This document shows, piece by piece, positions 53,319 to 62,856 of a stretch of 64,000 nucleotides of DNA; position 1 is the stretch's first letter, and every line of letters begins with the position of its first letter. A program made the position numbers and the translations under genes. Source of the stretch: Ensifer adhaerens (GTDB lineage Bacteria > Pseudomonadota > Alphaproteobacteria > Rhizobiales > Rhizobiaceae); assembly GCF_000697965.2 (NCBI RefSeq), contig NZ_CP015880.1:186001-250000 (forward strand), given 5' to 3'. The notes beneath the pieces are model-generated. The model made no database searches. It was not told the origin of the DNA and saw only the letters and a program-made list of their open reading frames with translations.

Positions 53319-54623
53319 ATGACGAAGACCGATATCGCCAGGCGCGTCTACAATCATGCCTGGAAACTCGACCCGATCGTACGCAGCCTGCTGGACACGG
53401 ATTTCTACAAGCTCCTGATGCTGCAGATGATCTGGCAGCTCTATCCGGATGTCGATGCGACCTTCTCGCTGATCAACCGCACGAAGACGGTGCGGCTCGC
53501 CGACGAGATCGACGAGCAGGAACTGCGCGAGCAGCTCGATCACGCACGCGAACTGCGTTTCTCCAAGAAGGAAATGATCTGGCTTGCGGGTAATACCTTC
53601 TATGGCCGCAAGCAGATCTTCTCGCCGGAGTTTCTCGCCTGGCTCGCCAAGTTCCGCCTGCCGGATTATGAGCTGAAACGCAGCGATGGCCAGTTCGAGC
53701 TGACCTTCCGCGGCCGCTGGGCGGAGACCACCATGTGGGAGATCCCGGCGCTGGCGATCATCAACGAGCTGCGCTCGCGCTCGGCGATGAAGGGCCTCGG
53801 TCCCTTTACCCTCGATGTGCTCTATGCCCGCGCCAAGGCCAAGATGTGGTCCAAAGTCGAGCGGCTGCGGCAGTACCCTAACCTCAGGATCTCCGATTTC
53901 GGCACGCGCCGCCGCCACAGCTTCCTTTGGCAGCGCTGGTGCGTCGAGGCGTTGAAGGAAGGGATTGGCAGTTCGTTCTCCGGGACCAGCAATGTCTTGC
54001 TCGCGATGGACAACGATCTGGAGGCGCTTGGTACCAACGCACACGAATTGCCGATGGTGGCCGCGGCCCTTGCCCGCAACGACAAGGAACTGGCCGCCGC
54101 CCCCTACAAGGTGCTGCAGGACTGGAACCAACTCTATGGCGGCAATCTCCTGATCGTGCTGCCCGATGCCTTCGGCACAGCGGCGTTCCTGCGCGACGCG
54201 CCGAAATGGGTGGCGGACTGGACGGGCTTTCGGCCGGACAGCGCGCCGCCGATCGAAGGTGGCGAAAAAATCGTCGCCTGGTGGAAGAAGATGGGACGGG
54301 ATCCCCGGGAAAAGCTGCTGATCTTCTCCGATGGTCTCGACGTCGACACGATCATCGAGACGTACCGCCACTTCGAGGGGCGCGTGCGCATGAGCTTCGG
54401 CTGGGGCACCAACCTCACCAATGATTTTGCCGGTTGCGCGCCGACGGAAATCAGCGGCCTCAGTCCGATCTCGATCGTCTGCAAGGTCAGCGAGGCGGAT
54501 GGCCGGCCGGCTGTAAAACTCTCCGACAATCCGCGCAAGGCGACCGGTGACCCGGCCGAGGTCGAGCGCTACCTCAAGTTCTTTGGCTCGCAGGATTTCG
54601 TTGAGCAGGCGGTTAAGGTCTGA
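53319..54623 (+). CDS. pncB: nicotinate phosphoribosyltransferase
   Basis: A 434-residue enzyme that joins nicotinate with PRPP to give nicotinate mononucleotide. The N-terminal [27 protein letters not shown], the FGTRRRHSF loop with the autophosphorylated His region, GTSNVLLA, and the PRPP-site [12 protein letters not shown] and [10 protein letters not shown] are all visible. GGAAGGAG lies about 9 bases upstream of ATG. It forms an operon with pncA. Confidence 0.96.
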   Translation: MTKTDIARRVYNHAWKLDPIVRSLLDTDFYKLLMLQMIWQLYPDVDATFSLINRTKTVRLADEIDEQELREQLDHARELRFSKKEMIWLAGNTFYGRKQIFSPEFLAWLAKFRLPDYELKRSDGQFELTFRGRWAETTMWEIPALAIINELRSRSAMKGLGPFTLDVLYARAKAKMWSKVERLRQYPNLRISDFGTRRRHSFLWQRWCVEALKEGIGSSFSGTSNVLLAMDNDLEALGTNAHELPMVAAALARNDKELAAAPYKVLQDWNQLYGGNLLIVLPDAFGTAAFLRDAPKWVADWTGFRPDSAPPIEGGEKIVAWWKKMGRDPREKLLIFSDGLDVDTIIETYRHFEGRVRMSFGWGTNLTNDFAGCAPTEISGLSPISIVCKVSEADGRPAVKLSDNPRKATGDPAEVERYLKFFGSQDFVEQAVKV

Positions 54624-54673
54624 CCGCCAAGTAACGCCTAAGTCAAACGACGCCGCGTGCTCAGCGATCTTGC

Positions 54674-54702
54674 AAAAAAAGAAACCGGCAGGAGCCGGTT
54701 TC
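54674..54702 (-). terminator. Rho-independent terminator on the minus strand
   Basis: GAAACCGGC / GCCGGTTTC (9-bp stem, loop AGGA) is followed on the minus strand by seven T. It therefore ends transcription coming from the small peptide gene at 54884-54810, and supports that gene. It also lies behind pncB, for which it lacks a T-run. Confidence 0.8.
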
Positions 54703-54809
54703 AAAAGGGGATCAAAGATGTTGCGATTGTCCATCATCGCAATATCAAATCTGGCAGTGGAATCTTAAGGTTGCGTTAATCTGCCAACCTGCCGTTGCAT
54801 TTTGCTTCT

Positions 54810-54884
54810 CTAGAATACGAACATGTAGAGAAGGATGATGACGATGAGCGGCACGCCCATAAGCCAGAGAACGATACCTTTCAT
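54810..54884 (-). CDS. 24-residue hydrophobic peptide gene
   Basis: ATG at 54884 is preceded by GGAGG at an ideal 7-base distance. The peptide starts Met-Lys-Gly-Ile-Val-Leu-Trp-Leu-Met-Gly and continues as a single membrane helix ending in Phe-Val-Phe-stop. I have seen very similar tiny proteins in Rhizobiales but know no function. A minus-strand terminator lies about 110 bases downstream, and the ATPase gene ends 86 bases upstream, so they may share a transcript. It is too short for ordinary gene finders. Confidence 0.6.
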   Translation of the reverse strand: MKGIVLWLMGVPLIVIILLYMFVF

Positions 54885-54969
54885 TGAGAAGCCTCCGCGT
54901 TGCTGCCTTTGAAACGATAACGCAGCATCGGGAAATACGTTCCGGGTGTCAGCGAGGCAGGCTCTTGTT

Positions 54970-55683
54970 TCAGTTTATCGCCAGTAGCCTCGCTTCGCCC
55001 TTGTTCAAGAAGTAGGCCTTGTCGAAAAGCCGGAGATCGACGGGGTTCGGCATCCGGATATCGTCCAGGTCCGGAAGTGGTTTCACGGCGGCTTCGAAGG
55101 ATCGATCGATCTGCGAGATGAAGATGATGATCAGCCCGCGTTGCCGCGCGAATGCCCTCAATTTGCGCACCTGATCGCCAAGAGCGGGATTGTCACGTCG
55201 CTGATCGAGAAGCTGGAGGTAATCGACGACCACCAGCGTGCCGGGATCGGCCTTGGACAGCTTGCCGACGATATGGTCGGCGCTGATCGTGTCGGAGCAA
55301 TCGATCTCGAACAGCGGGGCAAACCGGCCATGGTCGGCCCCGATGGCCGCAAAACGCTCGATGACGTCCGTCACGGTATATTCCAGTGTGAAGAAGTAGG
55401 CGCGATGGCCGGCCCTCATCGCCTCTACGGCAAGCTCGAGGCTCTTCAGCGTCTTGCCCTGGCCGGGGCGTGCGCCGAGGACCACGAGATCTCCGGGAGC
55501 GAGCTGGGCAAGCATACTCGCCGCGGTGCCGGCAGTCGTTTGTCGTGCCGCAAGCAGGCTCCAAGTGGAGTAGCCCTCCTGAACGGCAATGCGATCAAGT
55601 GCTTCATGGAGCGGGATGGCTTCTTCACGGCACAGGCGTTTCGCCCTGCGTTTCAAATGGTAGATCGGTGCAGTCAGTTTCAT
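54970..55683 (-). CDS. RecA/DnaB-fold ATPase, DNA helicase-like
   Basis: This 237-residue protein has a short basic N-terminal helical region with IPLHEALDRIAVQEGY, then one RecA-type ATPase domain: Walker A GARPGQGKT, FFTLEYTVTDVIERF, Walker B LVVVDYLQLLDQRR and a Gln-sensor IFISQIDRSF. The DYLQL block is like DnaB, but the protein lacks the DnaB N-terminal domain and is half its size, so it is probably not a replicative helicase. ATG at 55683 follows GGAGGTTGCC. It lies just beside tRNA-Thr. Function unknown. Confidence 0.78.
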   Translation of the reverse strand: MKLTAPIYHLKRRAKRLCREEAIPLHEALDRIAVQEGYSTWSLLAARQTTAGTAASMLAQLAPGDLVVLGARPGQGKTLKSLELAVEAMRAGHRAYFFTLEYTVTDVIERFAAIGADHGRFAPLFEIDCSDTISADHIVGKLSKADPGTLVVVDYLQLLDQRRDNPALGDQVRKLRAFARQRGLIIIFISQIDRSFEAAVKPLPDLDDIRMPNPVDLRLFDKAYFLNKGEARLLAIN

Positions 55684-56007
55684 CGGCAACCTCCTGGTAC
55701 GAGCGATCGTCGCAGTCCCTCCTTGTGCGCATTGCCCCAACAGTCGGTTCGATGATGAGAGTGCCCGGTATGGAATCTACTTTCCCGATCGGAGGGGGGA
55801 GGCGTGGGCGCGCCCGAATCGCAGCATAACGCAGATGGCAGCAGGCGAAAATTGCATCCGATGAGAAATTCTGCGGCCTGGCGCGCGTCTTTCGCGGCGC
55901 CCTAGATCCTGCTCGTTTGGGGCGATAGGACAGGCGAAAACATTCGCAGACCGCAAAAGCACGCGGTGCTACGAGCGAGTATCAATTTGATTTCTTTAAG
56001 AGAAAAC
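55684..56007. other. gene-free region between the RecA/DnaB-fold ATPase gene and tRNA-Thr
   Basis: These 324 bases hold the promoter of the ATPase gene. I see no gene with a ribosome site, no repeat of the tRNA end and no integrase remnant here. Confidence 0.5.
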
Positions 56008-56082
56008 TGGTGCTGCTAGAGAGATTTGAACTCTCGGCCTCTCCCTTACCAAGGGAGTGCTCTACCCCTGAGCTATAGCAGC
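56008..56082 (-). tRNA. tRNA-Thr (GGT)
   Basis: 75 bases including an encoded CCA end. The acceptor stem is GCTGCTA / TAGCAGC, the anticodon stem CTCCC / GGGAG encloses TTGGTAA with anticodon GGT, and the T arm contains GTTCAAATC. The anticodon reads ACC/ACT threonine codons. Confidence 0.97.
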
Positions 56083-56233
56083 ATCTCGCGGCCGGTTCGT
56101 GTGTCAGCCGCATCAAGCGAGGGGGCTATTGCCATAGCTCAGCGGCGAGTGCAAGCCGCAATTCGAAGTTTTTCGCGAAGAGCTGTGAGAAAAGTCACCG
56201 GCGCTTCCGAAGACCCTGGTTTTGCGCTATGGC

Positions 56234-56485
56234 ATGGGCATGCAAACAGACGACGAAGAAGGCGGCAAAGCGGTGCCTCCGCCTGACGAACGGCAGGCGG
56301 ATGGCAAGGTGCGCCAGAAAAAGATAAAGGATACGACCGAGGCGGACCTGAAAAAGGCGCGTCTTGCCAGGAACTTGCGCGACAACCTCATGCGCCGCAA
56401 GCAGCAGATGCGGGCGCGCCGATCTGGCGCTGCCGATGACGTCAGCGGTCTTCCTGCCGCAAAAACGGACGAATCCCAAGATTAG
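56234..56485 (+). CDS. small highly charged protein of unknown function
   Basis: About 83 residues, with an acidic N-terminal part (Thr-Asp-Asp-Glu-Glu-Gly-Gly) and a strongly basic, helical middle (Lys-Lys-Ala-Arg-Leu-Ala-Arg-Asn-Leu-Arg-Asp-Asn-Leu-Met-Arg-Arg-Lys). It resembles small conserved proteins upstream of murA in rhizobia; no function is known. The start is uncertain (TTG 56222, ATG 56234 or ATG 56240) and no strong ribosome site decides. A hairpin (GAAGCGGC / GCCGCTTC at 56495-56513) follows the stop. Confidence 0.62.
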   Translation: MGMQTDDEEGGKAVPPPDERQADGKVRQKKIKDTTEADLKKARLARNLRDNLMRRKQQMRARRSGAADDVSGLPAAKTDESQD

Positions 56486-56494
56486 TACGGGCAG

Positions 56495-56513
56495 GAAGCG
56501 GCATCGCCGCTTC
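56495..56513 (+). terminator. hairpin after small charged-protein gene
   Basis: A perfect 8-bp stem GAAGCGGC / GCCGCTTC with loop ATC begins 10 bases after the stop, followed by GTTCTC rather than a pure T-run. Confidence 0.45.
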
Positions 56514-56744
56514 GTTCTCAATTTGCCGGTGGCATCTCCATCGGCGTTCGATTGCACAGGTTCGTAAATCGGGACCGATCGCGGGGGAAGCCGTGCAGCG
56601 ACCTAAATGTTACAGCGCCAGGCGTCCGAAGGGATGCGCGGCGTTCAAGGCACTTCTAATTTCGCGGCGTCTCCACTAAAGAGGCGCCTTCAGACAACAT
56701 CGGATTATTTTGGAAAGGCGGGCCAAGCCCGTTCGAGAGGCCTC

Positions 56745-58037
56745 ATGGATCGCATCAGGATTGTAGGCGGCAACAAGCTCAACGGCGTCATCCCGATTTC
56801 GGGCGCCAAGAATGCGGCCCTGCCGCTGATGATTGCGTCGCTTCTGACCGACGACACGCTGACGCTCGAAAACGTGCCGCATCTGGCCGACGTCGAGCAA
56901 CTGATCCGTATCCTCGGCAACCATGGCGCGGATATCTCCGTCAACGGTCGCCGCGAGCGCCAGGGCGAGAGCTACGCCCGCACCATCCATTTCACCTGCC
57001 GCAACATCGTCGACACGACCGCCCCTTACGAGTTGGTCTCGAAGATGCGCGCGAGCTTCTGGGTTATCGGCCCGTTGCTTGCCCGTGAAGGCAAGGCGCG
57101 GGTATCGCTGCCGGGCGGTTGCGCCATCGGCACGCGTCCGGTCGATCTCTTCATCGAAGGCCTGCAGGCGCTTTCCGCCAACATCGAGATCGACAGCGGT
57201 TACGTCAACGCGACGGCGCCGGCTGGCGGCCTGATCGGCGCGCGCTACACCTTCCCGAAGGTGTCGGTCGGCGCCACCCATGTGCTGATGATGGCAGCGA
57301 CGCTTGCCAACGGCACCACGGTGCTCGGCAACGCCGCGCGCGAGCCTGAAGTCGTCGACCTCGCCAACTGCCTGAACGCCATGGGCGCCAAGATTACCGG
57401 CCAGGGCACCTCGACGATCACCATCGAGGGCGTTCGCTCGCTCTCCGGCGCCCGTCACCGCGTTCTTCCTGATCGCATCGAGACCGGCACCTACGCCATG
57501 GCCGTTGCCATGACCGGCGGCGACGTCATTCTCGAAGACACCGACATGGCGCTGCTCGACACGGCGCTGGAAGCGATCCGCCGCGCCGGCGCCGAGATCA
57601 CCGAGACCAACAGCGGCATCCGCGTCGTGCGCAACGGCGCCGGCATTAAGCCGGTCGATATCGTCACTGATCCCTTCCCGGGCTTCCCGACCGACCTGCA
57701 GGCGCAGTTCATGGGTCTGATGACCATGGCGAAGGGCACCTCGCACATCACCGAGACGATCTTCGAGAACCGCTTCATGCACGTGCAGGAACTCGCCCGT
57801 CTCGGCGCCAAGATCTCGCTTTCCGGCCAGACGGCGAAAATCGAGGGCGTCGGCCGCCTGAAGGGCGCGCCTGTCATGGCGACCGACCTTCGCGCCTCGG
57901 TCTCGCTCGTCATCGCCGGCCTAGCCGCCGAAGGCGAGACCATGGTCTCGCGCGTCTATCATCTCGACCGCGGCTTCGAGCGGCTCGAAGAGAAGCTTAC
58001 CCGGTGCGGCGCGCACGTCGAGCGCGTCAGCGACTGA
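56745..58037 (+). CDS. murA: UDP-N-acetylglucosamine 1-carboxyvinyltransferase
   Basis: This 430-residue enzyme adds enolpyruvate to UDP-GlcNAc, the first committed step of peptidoglycan synthesis. It starts with [22 protein letters not shown] (in two blocks, with Lys about 22 and Asn about 23), has the active-site loop [12 protein letters not shown] with the fosfomycin-reactive Cys, and ends with the [10 protein letters not shown] helix. ATG at 56745 opens the conserved N-terminus; GAGAGG lies upstream. A perfect hairpin follows the stop. Confidence 0.96.
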   Translation: MDRIRIVGGNKLNGVIPISGAKNAALPLMIASLLTDDTLTLENVPHLADVEQLIRILGNHGADISVNGRRERQGESYARTIHFTCRNIVDTTAPYELVSKMRASFWVIGPLLAREGKARVSLPGGCAIGTRPVDLFIEGLQALSANIEIDSGYVNATAPAGGLIGARYTFPKVSVGATHVLMMAATLANGTTVLGNAAREPEVVDLANCLNAMGAKITGQGTSTITIEGVRSLSGARHRVLPDRIETGTYAMAVAMTGGDVILEDTDMALLDTALEAIRRAGAEITETNSGIRVVRNGAGIKPVDIVTDPFPGFPTDLQAQFMGLMTMAKGTSHITETIFENRFMHVQELARLGAKISLSGQTAKIEGVGRLKGAPVMATDLRASVSLVIAGLAAEGETMVSRVYHLDRGFERLEEKLTRCGAHVERVSD

Positions 58038-58045
58038 TTTGAACG

Positions 58046-58080
58046 GTTGCGCCTGATACCGTTGCGGTTTCAGGCGCAAC
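58046..58080 (+). terminator. hairpin after murA
   Basis: GTTGCGCCTGA and TCAGGCGCAAC form a perfect 11-bp stem with a 13-base loop, 8 bases after the murA stop. No T-run is present. Confidence 0.5.
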
Positions 58081-58143
58081 ATCCTATGTCCATTTCAATT
58101 GTGGCACGGCAAGATGTGCGGCGAAACGAAAGGAATGGATGGC

Positions 58144-58584
58144 ATGACCGGATTGAAGCTGCTGGCGCTCGACGAGGAGGATCTCGCTGTCGTCTCCGCC
58201 CACGTCCAGGATGCCGTGTTCAAGGTTTCGGGCCTGGAATACGACGCGCGTCGCAAGCAGTTTTCTCTCATCGTCAACCGCTTCGTCTGGGAGACGGCCG
58301 ATGGCAAGCGCCGCTCCTTTGAGCGCCGGCGTGCGGCTCTCCTCTTCAAACGTGTGAATGCAGTGCGCTCCGTCGGCTTCGACCGGCGTGACGGCGAGGC
58401 GGTGCTCGATCTGCTGACGCTGAAGTTCGCGCTGCAGGGCGAGGGGCCGGAAGGCACGCTGGAGTTGGTTCTGGCTGGCGACGCCTCGATCGCGCTTGAC
58501 GTCGAATGCATCGAAACGCAGCTTGCGGATACCGGCGGGGCGTGGGAAACCGCTTTCAAGCCCAAGCATCCCGAAGGCGCTTGA
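58144..58584 (+). CDS. DUF2948 family protein
   Basis: A 146-residue cytoplasmic protein with the DUF2948 pattern: Leu-Ala-Leu-Asp-Glu-Glu-Asp-Leu near the start, then VNRFVWE, RRRAALLFKRVNAV and LELVLAGDASIALDVECIE (last block split by a strand turn). Function unknown. AAAGGA precedes ATG 58144 at about 9 bases; an in-frame ATG at 58135 is too close to that site. It lies 44 bases upstream of hisD, and the order murA - DUF2948 - hisD - UPF0262 is conserved in Rhizobiales. Confidence 0.85.
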   Translation: MTGLKLLALDEEDLAVVSAHVQDAVFKVSGLEYDARRKQFSLIVNRFVWETADGKRRSFERRRAALLFKRVNAVRSVGFDRRDGEAVLDLLTLKFALQGEGPEGTLELVLAGDASIALDVECIETQLADTGGAWETAFKPKHPEGA

Positions 58585-58627
58585 CGCTGATCGACCCGAC
58601 CGACACTGGCATACAAGGACGTCCCCT

Positions 58628-59932
58628 TTGGCAATCAGGCTCAATTTTCTCGACGGTGACTTCGAACAAAAGTTCGCGGCATTCCTGACGACCAAGCGAG
58701 AGGTGTCCGAGGACGTCAATGCGGTGGTCAAGGCGATCATCGACGACGTGCGGGCACACGGTGACGCGGCGCTCGCCGAATACTCCAAGCGTTTTGATGG
58801 CGTCGATTTCCAGACGACGCCGATGGCGGTCAGCGCCGTCGAGATCGATGCAGCGATCCAGGCGGTCGAGCCGGAAGTTCTCGGCGCGCTAAAGGTCGCC
58901 GCCACCCGCATCGAGGCGCACCATGCCCGCCAGCGCCCGAAGGACGATATCTACCAGGACGCCATGGGCGTCGGCCTCGGCTCGCGCTGGACGGCGGTCG
59001 ATGCCGTCGGCCTCTATGTGCCCGGCGGCACCGCGAGCTATCCGAGCTCGGTGCTGATGAACGCGCTGCCGGCAAAGGTTGCCGGCGTGTCCCGCATCGT
59101 CATGGTAGTGCCGGCAACCGGCGGCAAGGTCAACCCGGCGGTGCTGGCTGCTGCACGCCTTGCCGGCGTCGAGGAAATCTACCGCATCGGCGGCGCGCAG
59201 GCTGTGGCCGCCCTTGCCTATGGCACCGAGACGATTGCACCGGTTGCCAAGATCGTCGGCCCGGGCAATGCCTATGTGGCTGCGGCCAAGCGCCAGGTCT
59301 TCGGCACGGTCGGCATCGACATGATCGCCGGCCCCTCCGAAGTGCTTGTTATTGCCGACAAGCACAACGATCCGGACTGGATCGCTGCCGATCTTCTCGC
59401 CCAGGCCGAGCACGATGTCGGCGCCCAGTCGATCCTGATCACCGACGATGCGGATTTCGGCCAGGCGGTCGAGAGCGCAGTCGAGCGGCAGCTGAAAACT
59501 CTGCCACGCGCCGAAACGGCGTCGGCAAGCTGGCGCGATTTCGGCGCCGTCATCCTCGTGCCCGATCTTGAGAAGGCCGTGCCGCTCGCGAACCGCATCG
59601 CTGCCGAACACTTGGAGCTGGCGCTTGCCGACCCCGAGCCGATGGTGGCCAAGATCCGCAATGCCGGCGCGATCTTCGTCGGTCGCCACACGCCCGAGGT
59701 CATCGGCGACTATGTCGGCGGCTCCAACCACGTGCTGCCGACCGCTCGTTCCGCGCGCTTCTCCTCCGGCCTTGGGGTGCTGGATTACATGAAGCGCACG
59801 TCGATCCTGCGGCTTGATGCCGAACAATTGCGGATCCTCGGACCGGCGGCCATCGTGCTGGCAAAATCCGAAGGCCTTGAGGCCCATGCGCGCTCCGTCG
59901 CCATTCGCCTCAATCTCGGGGACGCTGGATGA
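58628..59932 (+). CDS. hisD: histidinol dehydrogenase
   Basis: A 434-residue enzyme that oxidises histidinol to histidine in two NAD-dependent steps. Conserved blocks are [63 protein letters not shown], the catalytic Glu-His in [10 protein letters not shown], and [20 protein letters not shown] at 58628 is used because AAGGAC precedes it and the conserved N-terminus (Ala-Ile-Arg-Leu) follows; upstream residues overlap the DUF2948 gene. Its stop overlaps the UPF0262 start (ATGA). Confidence 0.95.
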   Translation: MAIRLNFLDGDFEQKFAAFLTTKREVSEDVNAVVKAIIDDVRAHGDAALAEYSKRFDGVDFQTTPMAVSAVEIDAAIQAVEPEVLGALKVAATRIEAHHARQRPKDDIYQDAMGVGLGSRWTAVDAVGLYVPGGTASYPSSVLMNALPAKVAGVSRIVMVVPATGGKVNPAVLAAARLAGVEEIYRIGGAQAVAALAYGTETIAPVAKIVGPGNAYVAAAKRQVFGTVGIDMIAGPSEVLVIADKHNDPDWIAADLLAQAEHDVGAQSILITDDADFGQAVESAVERQLKTLPRAETASASWRDFGAVILVPDLEKAVPLANRIAAEHLELALADPEPMVAKIRNAGAIFVGRHTPEVIGDYVGGSNHVLPTARSARFSSGLGVLDYMKRTSILRLDAEQLRILGPAAIVLAKSEGLEAHARSVAIRLNLGDAG

Positions 59933-60405
59933 AGGCGGACCGCAACCAGCGTCTCTGCGATGTCGTTCTGGACGAGACCATCGGCCGCTCGACCCCTGAC
60001 GTGGAGCATGAGCGCGCGGTTGCGATCTTCGACCTGCTCGAAGAAAACCTGTTCGAGCCGGTCGGCCATCCAGGCGGCCCCTATAAGCTCAATCTCTCGC
60101 TCGTCGACGCCAAGCTCGTCTTTGCGATCTCGACCGACAAGGGCAGCGACGTCGCCACCCATATTCTGTCGCTGACGCCGTTCCGCCGGATCGTGAAGGA
60201 CTACTTCATGATCTGCGAAAGTTACTACGAAGCGATCCGCTCGGCGACGCCGAGCCAGATCGAGGCGATCGACATGGGGCGCCGCGGCATTCACAACGAG
60301 GGTTCGCAGACGCTGATGGATCGCCTCTCCGGCAAGATCCGGCTGGACTTCGATACCGCCCGCCGCCTGTTCACGCTCGTCTGCGTGCTCTACTGGCGCG
60401 GGTGA
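59929..60405 (+). CDS. UPF0262 family protein
   Basis: A 158-residue cytoplasmic protein of the alphaproteobacterial UPF0262 family: [51 protein letters not shown] and [14 protein letters not shown] are the landmark blocks. Function unknown. It overlaps hisD by four bases and the following phosphatase by a GTGA junction, so three genes are translationally coupled. Confidence 0.9.
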   Translation: MKADRNQRLCDVVLDETIGRSTPDVEHERAVAIFDLLEENLFEPVGHPGGPYKLNLSLVDAKLVFAISTDKGSDVATHILSLTPFRRIVKDYFMICESYYEAIRSATPSQIEAIDMGRRGIHNEGSQTLMDRLSGKIRLDFDTARRLFTLVCVLYWRG

Positions 60406-60887
60406 GGGCGGCGACCGGCATGGCGGGAACCGAGGCTCAGCGCTTGAAAATGCCCCGCTCGGTCCTCTTCATGTGCGGCATGAACGCTATTCGCTCGCCG
60501 ATGGCCGAAGCGCTCGCCAAGGCGGCGCTGCCGGCCGGAACCTATGTCGCCTCCGCCGGCGTGCGGCATGGCGAACGCGACCCCTTCGTCGACGTGGTCA
60601 TGGCCGAAGTGGGCCTGAGCCTCGGTCGCCACCAGCCGCATACGCTCGATGAACTCGAGGATGACTATTTCGACCTTATCGTCACGCTGGCGCCGGAGGC
60701 GCATCACAAGGCGCTCGAATTGACGCGCTCCATGGCCGTCGACGTGGTCTACTGGCCGACGCCGGATCCGACGGTGGCTGCCGGCACGCGCGAGCAGATC
60801 GTCGATGCCTACCGCGCCGTGCGCGATCACCTATCGACGCTGATCAATCATCGGTTGATCGGCTCCAGGAAGTCGGAAGACGCTTGA
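60402..60887 (+). CDS. low-molecular-weight phosphotyrosine phosphatase-family protein
   Basis: This 161-residue protein has the P-loop CGMNAIRS (Cys-x5-Arg) near residue 24 and the general-acid Asp in WPTPDPT near residue 125, both needed for LMW phosphatase chemistry. The same fold also serves arsenate reductases; the sequence does not decide. GTG at 60402 overlaps the preceding stop; ATG at 60420 is an alternative start. The substrate is unknown. It closes the hisD-UPF0262-phosphatase operon. Confidence 0.87.
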   Translation: MRAATGMAGTEAQRLKMPRSVLFMCGMNAIRSPMAEALAKAALPAGTYVASAGVRHGERDPFVDVVMAEVGLSLGRHQPHTLDELEDDYFDLIVTLAPEAHHKALELTRSMAVDVVYWPTPDPTVAAGTREQIVDAYRAVRDHLSTLINHRLIGSRKSEDA

Positions 60888-61158
60888 GAGTGTTGCGAAA
60901 AATCCCGGCGCGGTCTGCAGTCTCCGTCGCTTCCATGCCGGCGTAAATCTCGATCGATTTAAGACTAGAGACATGGAGCGGTACGAAGTGCTATAGCGGC
61001 TTCGCGCTTCTGATCCGACGCGCGGCACAGTAGCCCGTCACAAAAGCGCAAAAGCCGGTCTTAGATGGTTCACAAATCCTCGTCGATTGTGTAGTTTCCG
61101 GCGAATTTTTCGGGATACCTGACGGTTCCCTAAACAAAGATAGAAAGAACAGTCCTAC

Positions 61159-61377
61159 ATGGCGAAAGAAGAAGTCCTTGAATTTCCGGGCGTGGTCACC
61201 GAATTGCTTCCGAATGCGACCTTCCGCGTGAAGCTCGAAAACGAGCATGAGATCATCGCTCACACTGCTGGTCGTATGCGCAAGAACCGCATTCGCGTGC
61301 TTGCCGGCGACAAGGTTCTCGTTGAAATGACCCCGTACGACCTTACCAAGGGCCGTATCACCTACCGCTTCAAGTAA
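61159..61377 (+). CDS. infA: translation initiation factor IF-1
   Basis: A 72-residue OB-fold protein that binds the ribosomal A site during initiation. The sequence is the standard IF-1 from Ala-Lys-Glu-Glu-Val-Leu-Glu through [19 protein letters not shown] to [11 protein letters not shown]. It stands alone with a 271-base upstream region that should hold its promoter; I could not settle on a clear -35/-10 there. Confidence 0.98.
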   Translation: MAKEEVLEFPGVVTELLPNATFRVKLENEHEIIAHTAGRMRKNRIRVLAGDKVLVEMTPYDLTKGRITYRFK

Positions 61378-61403
61378 GCCGCTCCGGCTCTTAGCAATTC
61401 CTG

Positions 61404-61502
61404 GAGCATTTCCGCTTCTTCTTCGAATCGCGAAAACGCTCTAACCTTTGGTTGGATTGCAATTCCAGACGTAAACCGCCTATCGCATTTTGCTGGAATT
61501 GC
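61404..61502. repeat. two intergenic hairpins between infA and maf
   Basis: The first is an imperfect stem GAGCATTTCCGC (61404-61415) with GCGAAAACGCTC (61430-61441), a form widely repeated in Rhizobiales intergenic DNA. The second is a perfect 10-bp pair GCAATTCCAG (61459-61468) and CTGGAATTGC (61493-61502) across 24 bases. They may end infA transcription. Confidence 0.55.
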
Positions 61503-61524
61503 TCTGGAGTGACGGCTCGTTCCG

Positions 61525-62145
61525 ATGACAGTGGCCAAGAAACTGATACTTGCGTCCGGTTCGCCGCGTCGCGTCGAGCTTCTGGCGCAAGCCGGCATCG
61601 AGCCCGCGCGCCTGATGCCGATGGATCTCGATGAGACGCCGAAGCGTGCCGAACATCCGCGTTCGCTCGCAAGGCGCCTGTCGGCAGAAAAGGCGCGAGC
61701 GGCGCTTGCTGCAGTCAAGGGCGAGGCCGGCTGGGACGGAAGCTACATTCTGGCAGCCGATACGGTCGTTTGCGTTGGCCGCCGCATCCTGCCGAAACCG
61801 GAACTCGTCAGCGAAGCCTCGAGCGCGCTGCATCTTCTTTCCGGCCGCAGTCATCGCGTCTACACCGGCGTCTGCCTGATCACCCCGGACAAGACCGTGC
61901 GCCAGAAGGTCGTCGACACCAAGGTGCGCTTCAAGCGCCTGTCCGGTTTCGATATCGAAAGCTATCTCGCCTCGGGCCAATGGCGCGGCAAGGCGGGCGG
62001 CTACGGCATCCAGGGCATCGCCGGCAGCTTCGTGGTCAAGCTCGTCGGCTCCTACAGCAACGTCGTTGGCCTGCCGCTTTACGAAACCGTCAGCCTGCTT
62101 GTCGGCGAAGGCTATGACGTGCACAATCGTTGGCTGGAAGGCTGA
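61525..62145 (+). CDS. maf: Maf-family nucleotide pyrophosphatase
   Basis: A 206-residue Maf/HAM1-fold enzyme that hydrolyses non-canonical or canonical nucleoside triphosphates to monophosphates. Signature blocks are [19 protein letters not shown] at the N-terminus, SAEKARAAL, the catalytic Asp in [22 protein letters not shown] and [16 protein letters not shown]. It lies 4 bases upstream of the GTG of yacG, giving the maf-yacG pair common in alphaproteobacteria. Confidence 0.93.
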   Translation: MTVAKKLILASGSPRRVELLAQAGIEPARLMPMDLDETPKRAEHPRSLARRLSAEKARAALAAVKGEAGWDGSYILAADTVVCVGRRILPKPELVSEASSALHLLSGRSHRVYTGVCLITPDKTVRQKVVDTKVRFKRLSGFDIESYLASGQWRGKAGGYGIQGIAGSFVVKLVGSYSNVVGLPLYETVSLLVGEGYDVHNRWLEG

Positions 62146-62149
62146 ACGA

Positions 62150-62362
62150 GTGACCGACGAAACGAAGAAAAGCGCTTCGAACGTTGCGCCCCTGCGCGCA
62201 CCGCGCCCGTGTCCGGAATGTGGCCGGCCGTCGCATCGGGAACACTATCCCTTCTGCTCCGACCGCTGCCGCAACGTCGACCTCAATCGCTGGCTCTCCG
62301 GCTCCTACGCTATTCCGGTCGCCGACGACGAGGCGAAGGCCGACGACGGCGACGACCGCTAG
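62150..62362 (+). CDS. yacG: DNA gyrase inhibitor / zinc-ribbon protein YacG
   Basis: A 70-residue protein with the four-Cys zinc ribbon Cys-Pro-Glu-Cys and Cys-Ser-Asp-Arg-Cys separated by about 16 residues, then the DLNRWLSGSYAIP motif of YacG. Family members bind gyrase B and inhibit it. GTG at 62150 is used; the ATG frame upstream lies inside maf. A T-tailed hairpin follows. Confidence 0.9.
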   Translation: MTDETKKSASNVAPLRAPRPCPECGRPSHREHYPFCSDRCRNVDLNRWLSGSYAIPVADDEAKADDGDDR

Positions 62363-62375
62363 GCGTACCGCTGCG

Positions 62376-62399
62376 GCCGGACCCGCCGGTCCGGCTTTT
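62376..62399 (+). terminator. Rho-independent terminator of maf-yacG
   Basis: GCCGGACC and GGTCCGGC form an 8-bp stem with loop CGCC followed by TTTT, 14 bases after the yacG stop. Confidence 0.75.
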
Positions 62400-62602
62400 C
62401 CTTCCCCACATCCTCTTTGCCGCGAACGACGCCTCGAAGATCCTCGCGCGTCACCGGGTGCGTGCAATCATCTTTTTCGGCTTCCAACGGCCACTTTCCA
62501 CGAAAAATGGACCAGGGAGAGAATGCGATCTCTCTGAAACTCCTCGCTTTTTCGGCGTTTCGATTGTCCACAGGATTTCGGTCAAAAAACTTTCATTTGG
62601 CG

Positions 62603-62631
62603 CTGGACACCGCCGAACAAGATGCTATAAC
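62603..62631 (+). promoter_or_regulatory. candidate promoter of tRNA-Phe
   Basis: CTGGAC (62603-62608), a 17-base spacer and TATAAC (62626-62631) give a reasonable sigma-70 promoter about 70 bases before the tRNA. Apart from the terminator and this site the 62363-62703 gap holds nothing else I can name. Confidence 0.5.
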
Positions 62632-62703
62632 CCCGCTCGTTCCCAGGGCAAACACAAGCGCCCCGATGGTTCCGAAAGGAGCCGATGCCCGAAACGGCAG
62701 GAT

Positions 62704-62779
62704 GCCCGGATAGCTCAGTTGGTAGAGCAGCGGATTGAAAATCCGCGTGTCGGTGGTTCAAATCCGCCTCCGGGCACCA
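62704..62779 (+). tRNA. tRNA-Phe (GAA)
   Basis: 76 bases with encoded CCA. The acceptor stem is GCCCGGA / TCCGGGC, the D arm contains GCTCAGTTGGTAGAGC, the anticodon stem CGGAT / ATCCG holds the loop TGAAA with anticodon GAA, and the T arm has GTTCAAATC. Confidence 0.97.
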
Positions 62780-62856
62780 TCTTTCTTCTCGAAGATCTTG
62801 GTTCCTTCAAGCGCTGGCGTGTCGTTTCCTTGCGTCCACTATGCGGCTGCGCTCCC

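Noticed and set aside
56008..56082. tRNA-Thr as an integration site of a genomic island
   Set aside because: No integrase gene and no second copy of the tRNA 3' end was noticed nearby; the neighbouring genes look chromosomal.
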